Positions 12,872-24,655 of a stretch of DNA of 64,000 nt are shown piece by piece. The translations under genes were made by a program, and so were the position numbers. Every line of letters starts with the position of its first letter. Position 1 is the first letter of the stretch. The stretch is taken from the NCBI GenBank assembly GCA_036417435.1, contig CM070902.1, forward strand, positions 131,429,886-131,493,885, written 5' to 3'. Below the pieces are notes generated by a model. It did not search any database, was not told the DNA's origin, and saw only the letters and a list, made by a program, of their open reading frames with translations. Source of the stretch: Inia geoffrensis (lineage: Eukaryota > Chordata > Mammalia > Artiodactyla > Iniidae).

Positions 12872-14553
12872 ATCTTCTTTGGAGAAATGTCTATTTAGGT
12901 CTTCTGCCCATTTTTGGATTGGTTTGTTTTTTTGTTATTGAGCTGCATAAGCTGCTTGTAAATTTTGGAGATTAATCCTTTGTCAGTTGCTTCATTTGCA
13001 AATATTTTCTCCCATTCTGAAGGTTGTCTTTTGGTCTTGTTTATGGTTTCCTTTGCTGTGCAAAAGCTTTTAAGTTTCATTAGGTCCCATTTGTTTATCT
13101 TTGTTTTTATTTCCATTTCTCTAGGAGGTGGGTCGAAAAGGATCTTGCTGTGATTTATATCATAGAGTGTCCTGCCTATGTTTTCCTCTAAGAGTTTGAT
13201 AGTTTCTGGTCTTACATTTAGGTCTTTAATCCATTTTGAGCTTATTTTTGTGTATGGTGTTAGGGAGTGATCTAATCTCATACTTTTACATGTACCTGTC
13301 CAGTTTTCCCAGCACCACTTATTGAAGAGGCTGTCCTTTCTCCACTGTACATTCCTGCCTCCTTTATCAAAGATAAGGTAACCATATGTACGTGGGTTTA
13401 CCTCTGGGCTTTCTATTTTTTTCCATTGATCTATGTTTCTGTTTTTGTGTCAGTAGCATATTGTCTTGATTACTGTAGCTTTGTAGTATAGTCTGAAGTC
13501 AGGGAGTCTGATTCCTCCAGCTCCGTTTTTTTCTCTCAAGAATGCTTTGGCTATTTGGGGTCTTTTGTGGCTACATACAAATTTTAAGATTTTTTGTGTT
13601 AGTTCTGTAAAAAATGCCATTGGTAATTTGATAGGGATTGCATTGAATCTGTAGATTGCTTTGGGTAGTATAGTCATTTTTGCAATATTGATTCTTCCAA
13701 TCCAAGAAGATGGTATATCTCTCCACCTGTTGGTATCATCTTTAATTTCTTTCATCAGTGTCTTATCGTTTTCTGCATACAGGTCTTTCTCTCCCTAGGT
13801 AGGTTTATTTCTAGGTATTTTATTCCCTTTGTTGCAATGGTAAATAGGAGTGTTTCCTTAATTTCTCGTTCAGATTATTCATCGATAGTGTATAGGAATG
13901 CAAGAGATTTCTGTGCATTAATTTTGTATCCTGTAACTCTACCAAATTCATTCATTAGCTCTAGTAGTTTTCTGGTGACATCTTTAGGATTCTCTATGTA
14001 TGGTATCATGTCATCTGCAAACAGTGACAGATTTACTTCTTCTTTTCCAATTTGTATTACTTTTCTTTTTCTTCTCTGATTGCTGTGGCTAGGACTTCCA
14101 AAACTATGTGGAATAATAATGGTGAGACTGTCTTGTCTTGCTCCTTATCTTAGAGGAAATGGTTTCAGTTTTGCACTATTGAGAATGATGTTTGCTGTGG
14201 GTTTGTTGTATATGGCCTTTATTATGTTAAGGTAGGTTCCCTGTTTGCCCACCTTCTGGAGAGTTTTATCATGAAAGGCTGTTGAATTTTGTCAAAACTT
14301 TTTCTGCATCTATTGAGATGATCATATGGTTTTTATTCTTCTATTTGTTAATATGTTTTATCGTATTGATTGATTCATGTTTATTGAAGAATCCTTGCAT
14401 CCCTTGGATAAATCCCACTAGATCATAGTGTATGATGCTTTTAATGTGTTCTTGGACTCTGTTTGCTAGTATTTTGCTGAGGATTTTTGCATCTATGTTC
14501 ATCAGTGATATTGGTCTGTAATTTTCTTGTTTTTTGTAGTATCTTTGTCTGGC

Positions 14554-14901
14554 TTAGGTACCAGGGTGACGGTGGCCTCGTTTTGGATGATCTGTCATTT
14601 GGTGTGAGTTTTTAAAGTCCCCCACTATTATTGTGTTACTGTCGATTTCCTCTTTTATAGCTGTTAGCAGGTGCCTTATGTATTGAGGTGCTCCTATGTT
14701 GGGTACATATATATTTATAATTGTTATATCTTCTTCTTGGATTGATCCCTTGATCATTATGTAGTGTCTTTCCTTGTCTCTTGTAACATTCTTTATTTTA
14801 AAGTCTGTTTTATCTGATATGAGTATTACTACTCCAGCTTTTTTAAAATTTCCTTTTGCATGGAATATCTTTTTCCATTCCCTCACTTTCAGTCTGTACA
14901 T
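14554..14901 (-). pseudogene. L1 ORF2 endonuclease remnant (115 codons)
   Basis: This is the apurinic-type endonuclease region of ORF2p: AGVVILISDKTDFKI and NTIIVGDF are recognisable. The conserved GDFN reads GDFK, and the frame then runs into the deletion junction near 14580. It has no intact active site and no RT domain attached. Confidence 0.8.
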
Positions 14902-15049
14902 GTCCCTAGGTCTGAAGTGGGTCTCTTGTAAACATCATACAGATGGGTCTTGTTTTTGCATCCATTCAGTGAGCTGGTGTCCTTTGGTTGGAAAATTTAA
15001 TCCATTCACATTTAAGGTAATTATCAATATGTATGTTCCTATTACCATT

Positions 15050-15973
15050 TTCTTAATTGTTTTGGATTTGGTTTTGTACGTCCTTTTCTCCTCTTGTGTT
15101 TCCCACTTAGAGAAGTTCCTTTAGCATTTGCTGTAGAGCTGGTTTGGTGGTGCTGAATCCTCCTTGCTTTTGATTGTCTGTACAACTTTTGATTTCTGCA
15201 TCAAATCTGAATGAGATCATTGCAAGGTAATCTTTGTTGTAGGTTCTTTCCTTTCATCACTTTAAGTATATCATGCCACTCCATTCTGGCTTGTACAGTT
15301 TCTGCTGAGAAATCAGCTGTTAACCTTATGGGAGTTCCCTTGTATGTTATTTGTCATTTTTCCCTTGCTGCTTTCAATGATTTTTCTTTGTCTATAATTT
15401 TTGTCAGTTCGATTACTATGTGTCTCGGTGTGTTTCTCCTTGGGTTTATCCTCTATGGGACTCTCTGCACTTCCTGGACTTGGGTGGCTCTTTCCTTTCC
15501 CATGTTAGGGAAGTTTTTGAGTATAATCTCTTCAAATATTTTCTCGGGTCCTTTCTTTCTCTCTTCTCCTTCTGGGACCCCTATAATGCGGATGTTGTTG
15601 CATTTAATGTTTTCCCAGAGGTCCCTTATGCTGTCTTCATTTGTTTTCATTCATTTTTCTTTATTCTGTTCCGCAGCAGTGAATTCCACCATTTTGTCTT
15701 CCCGGTCACTTATCCATTCGTCTGCCTCATTTATTCTGCTATTGATTCCTTCTAGTATATTTTTCATTTCAGTTATTGTATTGGTCATCTCCGTTTCTTT
15801 GTTCTTTAGTTCTTCTAGGTCTTTGTTAAAACATTTCTTGTATCTTCTCCACCTGTGCCTCTATTCTTTTTCTGAGATCTTCTTTACTATCATTACTCTG
15901 ATTCTTTTTTCAGGTAGATTGCCTATCTCCACTTCACTTAGTTGTTCTTCTGGGGTTTTATCTTGTTTCTTCA
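15050..15973 (-). pseudogene. L1 ORF1 remnant
   Basis: The complement of TTCTTCATCTGGG gives the usual ORF1 start near 15973 (ATGAAGAA). The RRM part is readable at 15453-15650 (NIRIIGVPEGEERKKGPEK and FPNMGKERATQVQEVQR). Stops and frame changes break it. The 268-codon open frame on the plus strand over the same bases is an antisense shadow. Confidence 0.75.
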
Positions 15974-16313
15974 TCTGGGACATATTCCTCTGCCTCATTT
16001 TTTCTAAATTCCTGTGATTGTGGTTTCCATTCCACAGGCTGCAGGATTGTAGTTCTTCTTGCTTCTGCAGTCTGCCCCTTGGTGGATTAGGCTATCTGAG
16101 AGGTTTATGTAGGCTTCCTGGTGGGAGGGACTAGTACCTGCTCACTGGTGGGTGGAGCTGGGTCTTGTCCCTCTGGGGGACAAGGCCATGTCAGGAGGTG
16201 TTTATTGGGCAGTTCAGGAAGACTTTAAGCAGCCTGTCTGCTGTTGGGTGGGGCTGTTTCTTTGTTTTATACCAGCCTGAATGAACGAAGACACTCTGCA
16301 TAAGTCACGTCTG

Positions 16314-16530
16314 AGCCTTATTCATTATCTTTAAAATAGAATAAGATCCTACTTACTTCACAGGTCTGTTTTATATATCAAATGTGAACTCTATATGCAA
16401 GTCCTCTGGGAGTTATAAAGCATTCTGGAAAAGTAACTTTTAATGTCCAATTGTGTTATTTTGGCTTATTCCATGAAGAGACATATTGGCTATTCTTTTG
16501 TCATGATAATTGGTGTCCATTTACTGTTCT
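16314..16530. repeat. Right copy of a diverged duplication (partner 1-210)
   Basis: It aligns over its length with the first 210 bases of the window. After 16530 the two diverge completely (L1 on the left copy's side, AT-rich single-copy sequence here). Just before it lies the 5' end of an L1. Confidence 0.75.
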
Positions 16531-17030
16531 TCAAAATAATATCATTTTACCCTTTTAGCTAAAAAATTTAGGTAAGTCTTTAATTCTTCTTCATTCCCCC
16601 CCTGATGTTTCCAACTAAAATATCAGGAAAGCTTTATCAAAAACTGTCCTAAAAAATGGTACAATATCTGGGGAGTGGCAGGGTAGTGGGTAGGGGTATA
16701 GATGCAAGAAAATTGGCTGTGACTTGATAATTATTAAAGCTGGATAACTACATGAATGTTCATTTATTCTATTTTCTCCACCTTCATATAAAATATTTCA
16801 CCTCCACCTTAATTTTCCATATAAAAATGGAGAAGTTCCCTGTAAATCTAAGGTAACAAACACCTGTCTGAGAAGACTTGTTAATTGCAGCTCTCTAATT
16901 CTATAATATATATTCAAATGTCAGGTCTAGTTTTAATATATAAAATCACATGACTCAACTTACAGAATTATAATGGTGATAGATAATCCAGAACAATACT
17001 CTAGCTAGATCTAACAAAGAGAAAAGCAGG
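16531..17030. other. No gene seen
   Basis: AT-rich, non-repetitive as far as I can tell, with no splice-bounded open frame. Confidence 0.45.
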
Positions 17031-17039
17031 GCTTAACAA

Positions 17040-17640
17040 TGGTGATGATGATGATAAGAATTTATTACAAATATAAACAGCATCATCACCATTAGCACTA
17101 CAGCTAGAACCCCAACACCTTAGTAGACACTGCTCTTTGAATTGCTTTATGCTCTTTACAGTGTTTAATGTACCTATGTCCTTATTGGGGAAAAAAAAGA
17201 AACCTGTGGAAAATAAAAGGTGAAAAAAAGTGAAAGAACATTCTTAAAAACTATCAGGACTTCCCTGAAACCAAAAGATCATACCCACATTCCAAAAGGT
17301 CTACTTTCAAACTCTGCCACGTGGATGACCATCTAGCCTGATTAGTAGGGTGCAAGTCACTATGTAAACTAAAGGTCATGTGAGGAAATGTGAAAGCTTT
17401 GGGATTTGGAGCTAAAAGTAATGGATTGAAATAGCTCAACTATTTACTGGCTCTTGTTTTTGGGCAATTCATCTAACCTCACTGAGCCTTATTCATCTTT
17501 AAAATGGAAATGATAGTAATCTCCACCTATGGGTATGCCAAATGTGGTATGTGGAGGTGAAAGAGCTTCGTAAACTGTAGCAGTCTGACTTTTTATTGAC
17601 AGTTGTTGTTGCTATTATTATAATATTTTCATGGTAAAAT
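17040..17640 (+). repeat. Two MIR fragments
   Basis: 17040-17190 shows the MIR-like TGCTTTATGCTCTTTACAGTG. 17360-17640 shows the order expected of MIR: TTTGGAGCTAAAAG, GGGCAATTCATCTAACCTC, ACTGAGCCTTATTCATCTTT, AAAATGGAAATGATAGTAAT, then a TA-rich end. Confidence 0.6.
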
Positions 17641-17789
17641 ATTTCAAAGTCATGTAATACTTATGTTCAGAACATTTTTCTTAAAACTTACATAAATTCC
17701 TCCTGTTAATATTAAAGTCCACTCTTCTTAGTGACAATAAATGTGTCCATTCAACATCACTCATAGAACATCCTATCCAAAACCACAGA

Positions 17790-17965
17790 TCCAGTCATGC
17801 TTATGCTGGAAGAGAACCTGCCAATCAGTCCAGCCTTCTCATTTCACACATGAGGAAACGTCCATATTGATGAATCATTTGTCGAGATGATACAGCTGGT
17901 AGGGTGAGAGCCTGAACTGAAATCTAAGTCTCTGGACTCAAAATCAAGGTCCACAACATTCTACT
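17790..17965 (+). repeat. MIR-family fragment
   Basis: CATTTCACACATGAGGAAAC, GATACAGCTGGTAGGGTGAG and CTGAACTGAAATCTAAGTC follow the order of the MIR core reading 'acagatgaggaaactgag...cacacagctagtaag...gaacccaggtct'. Confidence 0.55.
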
Positions 17966-18249
17966 ATCTTAAAAAGAAGAAAAAATACTGGAATCAAGAG
18001 TAATCAAGACACCATATCTCTGCTATTTATCAGAGTGCGATAATCTTGTGCATTCCTTGGAATACAAGTTCTTCAAGATGTTAATATATGTTATAAATAA
18101 AAGGGTTCCAGAGTTAAATTTATAAAATATTAGACAATTTGATATTAAGCAGGATTGTTTACAGAGACTTCTCAAAGATTTGTACCAATATACTATTATA
18201 ATCTGAGAGAGAGCAGACTGTCCCCAAAATGTCTGACCGTAGAACCCTT

Positions 18250-18515
18250 ATTTTAGTACACAGACTCCAGAGCCAGATGGCCTTTGTTCAAACTATGTCT
18301 CTGGTAACTGTGCCACCTTCGACAAATTACTTAATCATTTTGTGCCTCAGTTTCTGAATGTGAAAATTTGAAATAATAAGGGCAGCTATTTCATGGGTTG
18401 TTCGGAAGATTCAAAGTTAACAAATGTGAAATATTTGGAACAGTACTTGGTTCCTAATAAACACTAGAAAAGTGTTTGTTATTGTTATATTATTGCTCTT
18501 GTTGTATTGCTAGTG
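18250..18515 (+). repeat. MIR
   Basis: A well-preserved MIR: AGACTCCAGAGCCAGATGGC, CAAATTACTTAATC, GTGCCTCAGTTTCTGAATG, AATAATAAGGGCAGC, GGTTGTTCGGAAGATTC and a 3' end with AACAGTACTTGGTTCCTAAT. Confidence 0.75.
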
Positions 18516-18589
18516 GTATTCCAATGATTATTTTAGACAATTACACATTAACATCTGATCTAGGTCAGATGCAGCAACTTGAGAAACTG

Positions 18590-18760
18590 CTTTAGGTCAG
18601 TGATTACCAAACATGATGGGTTTTCAAAGGACAGATTCCCAGCCTTCCCACCTGAGATTCCAATGCAATTGATTGTGATGCGGTCAAATAATTTACACTA
18701 ATTTTATAAGCACCTCAGATGATTCTGATGCTCAATCAGGTTTGGGGTCCACTAATCATA
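18590..18760 (+). mobile_element. MER5A-like DNA transposon (hAT-Charlie)
   Basis: TTGAGAAACTGCTTTAGG at the left and GCACCTCAGATGATTCTGAT...CAGGTTTGGGGTCCACTAAT at the right match the order of the short non-autonomous MER5A element. It encodes no transposase. Confidence 0.6.
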
Positions 18761-19069
18761 ACAATGCTTTCTTTACACTCCTCTCTTAAGGCCTGTATTT
18801 CAATATTCCAGGAAATGTTTTCCCCCTCAGCTTGTGTGAACTTTGGAGATTTAAGGGGAGACAAAAGAGACAGGCTAGAAACCCAGCATGTCTAGTGGAT
18901 TTGTCTGTCATGCCACTGAGCCAACCTCTCTCTTAACAAGCCACTTAGGTGTTTTAGTGGTTTAAAGCAGCTAATGAAGAAATGTGGGTGAGGCCTTCCA
19001 AAAGGGTTAGCCTCTCATGGTACAGGGCAGTAAATAGAAAGGCAAAAAATAAATAAATGCCTTTCACTG

Positions 19070-19290
19070 TTTGAGGATATGAGCAATTTCCCTGCAGTGT
19101 CTGTTATGACATTTTGCAATTCCAACAGCAACAAGTGATAGTGACTGTTTCCCTAGACTTTCACCCACAGGATGAACTGTCAAACCTTTGTATTTTTGCC
19201 TATCAAGGTGAAATGTGGTATGTCAGTAGAGTTTTAATTTGCATGTTCTCTTCATAGGCTTAGGGACCTTTGTATTTATTCTTCTGTAAA
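19070..19290 (-). mobile_element. Ancient L1 fragment
   Basis: GACATTTTGCAATTCCAACAGCAAC, TCAAGGTGAAATGTGGTATGTC and TTTTAATTTGCATGTTC match the strongly conserved ORF2 C-terminal region of old L1s in antisense. Confidence 0.5.
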
Positions 19291-20870
19291 ATATACAGCT
19301 TTCCATTACAAGTATGCCCGGCTTTTCAAAAGTTGGCTTTAGGCCTCTTCAGTTTATGGAAAGGCCTACATTAATACTTGTTTTCACTAACCGAAAGAAA
19401 TCTGAAAAAGATTTTCCCTTTCACACACACACACAAAGGCAGAAAGCAAAACTAATGTTCAGCATTTGTTTTGCAGCCAGTGATTATAGAGGCAGAGCAC
19501 ACCCCTAACAGCGAGAGCAGGACCACCAAGCTCTTTCCCTGGGAATGACACTCAGCATCAGCCGCCATAACTTTGAACTGTGTCTGTATCTGTGCTTTAT
19601 CTCAATTTATTTTATGCATCTGCTAGCAAGATGTGTCCTAGGGTAATTGCTTCTTTGCTTTACATTATTTTGGTTTACTTATAAAAGATTTCATTGAAAA
19701 AAAGCTTCATAGGAATGCTCTACTTTTGGATATCGGGGTGTATTTCCTTTGTCAAGAGTGTAAGCTGATCCACCTAAGTTCATAAACCACTGAAAGAGTT
19801 ACAGAAATAAAACAAAGGGTACCCATTTGCAGGATCAGGTGTCCTTATTGTTGCTAAAGAAGTCACAAAGCACCAAGGAGACCATGTAGCTCTTCCTAAC
19901 TGAAGTAGACCAGGCTGTTACCTGATTCACTTTGAGAACAACAACAAGCTTCTCCTCATCAGTTACACCAAAACATCGTGTTAAATCCCCTTGTGTGGAG
20001 AACTAGGAGATTTGGTCTCCACCTTTAGGGAGTCTATGTTATCTTTCTCCATGTGTCCACAAAGCAAAATGTCTAGATGCTTCAAAAAAATTGGTTTCAC
20101 ACCTTTATGCTATTCTAATATAAACCAAATATGGTTATTTAACATGTAAAAATTAAATTGATTGTGGTCTTTAGACACTGAATTGATTAAAATTACTCTA
20201 ATTCAAAAATATTATGTATCTGCTAACCATAATATAGTTATATAAGGTTTGAAAAGAATTGCCCTTTTTAAAATTCTATTTTGTCATTATTTTGCTAATT
20301 ACATTGCCCCCCAAAATTAGTACTTAGTGGTTAAATGTTATGGAGGAGCATATGTCACTTAAAGCGTAACTGGAATTGAACCCACTATGGGAGAAGACAC
20401 TGGCTTCAGGTAATATGAAATTACTATGAAATTACTCTTGTCTTTGAGCTTACTAACTAGAAGGTACTTGAAAGTTATTACACTGATTATAATACCATAA
20501 ATAACTGTAAAATAATGGAGTTTTTCCCTGAGTACAAGCATATTTTTTCTCTCTTTTATTCCTAATGCACAGGTAAGCAGAAAGGACACTTTCATCCAGC
20601 TACTCCATGTGGGCTCTCATCCAATAAAAGGGACACAGACACTAAATAATAATCATACAAAACACTAAATATATCATTTCCCATTAGCACAGCACACATC
20701 CTATTCCTGGTAGTGGAAATTAGGCCATGCTTACGTGAGAGCTCTATAATGAGAGCATAAAAATTAATACACAGCTCTTGAGTTTCAAGTTTCCAAGAAT
20801 CTAATTCATTTTTAATAAGGTAACTGGTAGAAGAAGCTAGACTTTTGGTTAAAGAAGAAGAAAGAATAGT
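19291..20870. other. No gene seen
   Basis: About 1.6 kb of AT-rich sequence with only a short (CA)n run near 19422. No open frame has domain character. This is one of the longest stretches without an obvious repeat, so it may be single-copy DNA. Confidence 0.5.
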
Positions 20871-20871
20871 G

Positions 20872-21280
20872 TGATGTTAATTTTATGTGTCAACTTGGCT
20901 AGTCCACGGTACCCAGATATTCTAGATGTTTCTGTGAAGATATCTTTTAGATTACATTAACATTTAAATCAGACTTTGATTAAAGCAGGTTATTCTTCTG
21001 TAATGCAGGTGGGCCTCATCCAGTTAGTTGAAAGCCTTAATGAAAAAGACTGACTTTCCCCAAATAAGGAATTCTACCAGCAGGCTACTTTGGGACTTGA
21101 ACTACTTCATCAACTCTTCCCCTGGTCTCCAGCCTGCTGGCCAAGCCTGCAAACTTTGAACTTGTTAACACCCACAATTACATGAGCCAACTCTTTAATC
21201 TCTCTCTCTTTTCCTCTCTCTATATCTGCACATCTATATGTATCCTACTGGCTCTCTTTCTCTGGAGAACCCTAATACAA
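20872..21280 (+). mobile_element. Solo LTR, ERVL/MaLR-like, family unresolved
   Basis: It begins TGATGTTAATTTTATGTGTC and ends TCTGGAGAACCCTAATACA, a familiar mammalian LTR with internal GGGCCTCATCCAGTTAGTTG. A second, truncated member of the same family is at 52570-52990. It is non-coding. Confidence 0.6.
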
Positions 21281-21382
21281 ATAGTAGGGGTTTGCAAGTA
21301 ACATTTGGAAGTAGGAATGTGGGAATGAGTAAAGAATGAGCCTAAGAAGGAAGAGATGACTCACTAAGCAGCTTAAGTATCT

Positions 21383-22038
21383 GTAATGAGTTGGGCAACC
21401 ACACAGACCAGCTGAGGCACCTCCTGGCTGTGACACATAGCTTTATACTCAGAACAAACCACTCACTTACGATACAGCCAGCACACTTTAAGAGGGAGCT
21501 CAGAGTGACTCAGCCCTGTTTACAACAGAGGTTTGAACCCTCCCATATTGTTCCTGCTTTATTTCTTGCATGTATTCAATTGCAGGGGAGGAAAAATAAT
21601 TTTCCCTCTACCCTCCTAGGTTCTTGGCTGAGACCTTTCTCTAGTAAAAAGATTAATAGAAGAAAATCTAACGAGTATGTATGGCAGCTCCACAAAGGTA
21701 TGAGATTCAAAGGAGTGACCAGGGCAGGAAGATTTTATGCCTTTTAGACAAAGAAACAATACATTTGTGAAGAATTAACAAGACAAAGGAGTTTGAGCTA
21801 GGGGTAGTAAAATGGTGGAGGTAACAAAATTTGTTATATAAGCCTTCTTGGCCCTGAATTTCCTATCTGTTTCACCCTCTTGGTACCTTTCATGTGGAAG
21901 ATTTATTTCCTTCTTTTAGGGAGACCAAGAAGGCTCAGAGGGTCCTTCCTGCACTGGCTGTTTCTCAAGCACTTTTAATTTAAAATAATCAATATATCAT
22001 AGTGGCATGTTTTGGGGTGACATTCTGAACTCCTACAC
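21383..22038 (-). mobile_element. LTR-like element, family unresolved
   Basis: Read on the minus strand it begins TGTGTAGGAGTTCAGAATG and continues with CACCCCAAAACATGCCACTA, TATTGATTATTTTAAATTAA and a purine-rich stretch. The left boundary is uncertain. I recognise the pattern of an old ERV LTR but not the family. Confidence 0.5.
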
Positions 22039-22365
22039 AAGTCAGATCTGGTTCCATCCCTGCCTGTCACTTCATCTCTCATCATCACCAACATCCTTAC
22101 TACCTGATGATAGAATTGGTTTCTTCAGCTTCACCCTTGGTGATCTTCCATGGATGTGATGTGACATGTCTCCTCTAGCTTTATCCATTTGTGACATTTC
22201 TCCAGACAGGTCCCAATCTCTAGCCCCTTCCTTAGGATGTTGACCATTTATTAAGGAGAGACTCATACCTGCTTACTTAATCTTAGCAGCAGAGTCTTTC
22301 TTCATTTTAGGCTGGTGAGACCCTCTCAGTCTTGGGCTCTCATTTTTAAAAAAATAATATGTGTA
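22039..22365. other. No gene seen
   Basis: Short interval between an LTR-like element and a SINE. The minus-strand open frame 22072-22266 shows no known motif. Confidence 0.4.
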
Positions 22366-22501
22366 TAGGGACTTCCCTGGAGGTCCAGTGGTTAAGACTC
22401 CATGCTTCCAATGCAGGGTGTGTGGGTTCAATCCCTGGTCAGGGAACAAAGATCCTCCCACATGCCATGCAGTGCTGCCAAAAGATATAAATAAATTTAA
22501 A
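22366..22501 (+). mobile_element. tRNA-derived SINE, short tRNA-only form
   Basis: The head GGGACTTCCCTGGAGGTCCAG, B-box region GGGTTCAATCCCTGG and a short A-rich end. Target-site duplications TAATATGTGTA (22355-22365) and AAATATGTGTA (22502-22512). Confidence 0.9.
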
Positions 22502-22639
22502 AAATATGTGTAGAGACTTTTATAAAAGAAATAAAGATATTACGTGTAGACAGGTAAACCAACAAGAGGATATTAATAAAATACAACTTACTAGACAGTT
22601 CACTAAAGTATATGTGTATAAAACTAACAGTATAACAGA

Positions 22640-22860
22640 GATGACTATAGTTTATCCCCATTTTATGGATGATAACACTGAGGCTCAGAGTTTTTTCCAA
22701 GAGATTTGCTCACAGCTGGGTCTAATTCTGTATTGACTATCAGATTCTATAAGTCTAATTCTGTAAGCCTCACAGCTGGGTTCTAATTCTGTACTGGCTA
22801 TCATATTCCAGAGCTGAGATTCTTAACCACTACTGAAAACTGTTTCCTAAGACTCTATGG
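22640..22860 (+). repeat. MIR with internal 60-base tandem duplication
   Basis: TATCCCCATTTTATGGATGA, TAACACTGAGGCTCAGAG and TTGCTCACAGCTGGG are MIR. The stretch from CACAGCTGGG (22711) recurs at 22771, a period of exactly 60, followed by near-identical TCTAATTCTGTAnTGnCTATCA. Confidence 0.7.
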
Positions 22861-23780
22861 AAGGATAGGATACAAAAACAAACAACTCCAGTTGAGTTGA
22901 AGGGAATTTGACATTCTTATAAATCTTTATGAATGATTCATGTGTTTCATTGTTCAGAATGTATAAGATATTTATGACTAACTGATAATACCAGAAAAGC
23001 AAAAAAGAGCACTTCCCTACAAGGAACTATAATGGTTAAGTTTGATAAATGTGTTCAGAGTCATGTGATGATTACATGATTCACATGATTTAGTGCAATT
23101 ACTTCCCAAAGTAGGTTCTCAAGAACAGTAATCCTGAGAGATTCCCCTTTCCAACAGGATTCTCTGGCTAAATACAGTTGGAAAACATTTAATATTCTTG
23201 GATATTCACCATGCACTTCAGCATGCAACTGATTTTAAGAAGTGATAAGGATAGATATGCCTCTGTTAACCCAACATATCCCAAATTTATGTAACCATGG
23301 AACACTTTTATAACATTTGTTAACAACCTTTAGGATTTATGTCCTTGAAACACATTTTGGAAAATGTTATTTTATAATAATGAAGGAAACAAAAGTAACA
23401 CTGAGCACTGTTACTCATGTTATGTAATCCTCATAACAACCCCATGGCTAGTATTACTGGACTTTAGCCACTCATTTCTGTTTGAGGTTTCATTAAACAA
23501 TCCTAAAATTCTCAACTCAGGTGATACCTTCACCACTTGAGTGTTATGCATAGCACTATAAAATAGCTGTTTATGAAAATATTTAACTACAGTTCTGGTG
23601 ATTGAATTATCAAAAGGTTTGGAGACTCTTAAGGCAATTCAAATAAATTTTACAGTGTCTTCAAACAAAGCTAAAGAACAAAAAGTGGAAGACTCAGCCT
23701 TGAGGTTGATGTTGATGACTTTTCTGGGTCATAACAAGTAGATATTTTTTCTTTATTTTATAGAGAACCCTTGGCTCTCT
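22861..23780. other. No gene; MIR remnant near 23390-23470
   Basis: Mostly AT-rich unassigned sequence. ATGTTATGTAATCCTCATAACAA near 23420 is the MIR phrase 'taatcctcacaacaaccctatgag'. Confidence 0.4.
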
Positions 23781-24510
23781 CATTCTAACAACTCCACATT
23801 AACATTTTCTCCCCTTGAAGGTTCTGCTCCCTCTCCTTTCCTTCAAAATCAAATTTCTGAAAAAATAATCTCCACTCCCTGTCCTCATTTGTTATCTTTT
23901 CTTCTCAGCTCACTGTAGCCTGGCTTCTGCTCTGAAACTCTAATAAATTCACCCTGACGAAAGTCACCCATAATCTCCTAAAGCAATTTTATAGACATTT
24001 TAAAACTTTTTAATGTGAGAAATTTCAAACATAAATAAAACAGACCAACTAGTATAATATGCTATTTGTCCCATGTACCCATCCCCCAGTTTCAACAATT
24101 ATCAGTTCATGGTCAAACATGCTTCATCTATACTACCATTTCCTACCTTCTTATAGTATTTTGAAGCAAATCCCAGAAATTGTCATATCATCCTTAACTA
24201 TGTCAGTATCTATTTCTAAACTATTTTAAAATACTTTTAGAAAAGCATAACCAAACATTAATGGCCCTTTTCTGTTTCTTCTCTCACTCAGTTTCACTGC
24301 ATCATTTGATAATACTGACGTTTGCTTTCTTCTTGAAACATCCTTTATTTTCCTTGTCACTTCTTTCTCCTGATGTTGTTTAATTTCTCCTGATGTCCCT
24401 CCTCCCTTGCTAGCAACTCTTCCTCTGCCACTGTCACCTCTTTTTCTCTGCCCAACTTGTAACCCTCCCCCATCCCATACTTACTGTCCTGGGCTCTCTT
24501 ATATTTTTTT
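23780..24510 (+). mobile_element. L2 fragment interrupted by an old repeat
   Basis: CACTGTAGCCTGGCTTCTG, GTCACCCATAATCTCCTAAAG, then CATCATTTGATAATACTGAC and TCTTCTTGAAACATCC are L2 in order. The block 23990-24260 (AATTTCAAACATAAATAAAA, GTACCCATCCCCCAGTTTCA) is a different old interspersed repeat, also seen at 33140-33310. Confidence 0.5.
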
Positions 24511-24519
24511 AACTCTGTA

Positions 24520-24655
24520 CTAGGACTTCTCAAACTTAACGTGCATACAAATCACCAGGGGCTCTGTTAAAATGCATATTCTAGTCCAATAGGTCTTGTG
24601 TAGAGACTGAGATTCTGCATTTCAACAAGCTTTTAGGTTACAACTTTGATGCTGA
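24520..24655 (+). mobile_element. MER5A-like DNA transposon
   Basis: GGACTTCTCAAACTTAACGT, ACAAATCACCAGGGGCTCTG, CATATTCTAGTCCAATAGGT and GAGATTCTGCATTTCAACAA follow the MER5A order. Confidence 0.7.

Larger units (their letters stand above)
11931..16290 (-). mobile_element. L1, nearly complete but internally deleted, minus strand
   Basis: The 3' UTR starts after poly(T) at 11931 with AACATCTTTATTGGG, the later cetartiodactyl L1 type. ORF2 covers about 12300-14930 and ORF1 about 15050-15973; a GC-richer 5' UTR part lies at 16020-16290. Between GGTGGCCTCG and TTTTGGATGATC (near 14580) about 1.4 kb of ORF2 (RT/endonuclease linker) is missing compared with the L1 at 211-6300. ORF2 pieces 12302-12871, 12895-13281, 13450-13755 and 14554-14901 are in different frames, so it is not functional. 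Confidence 0.92.

Noticed and set aside
15211..16017. 268-codon open frame on the plus strand
   Set aside because: It is the antisense of L1 ORF1 on the minus strand; its hydrophobic, serine/phenylalanine-rich translation is what antisense ORF1 gives.
22366..22501. tRNA gene, suggested by the B-box-like GGGTTCAATCC
   Set aside because: The surrounding sequence is a tRNA-derived SINE with A-rich end and target-site duplication; no cloverleaf with a CCA-adjacent acceptor stem forms.
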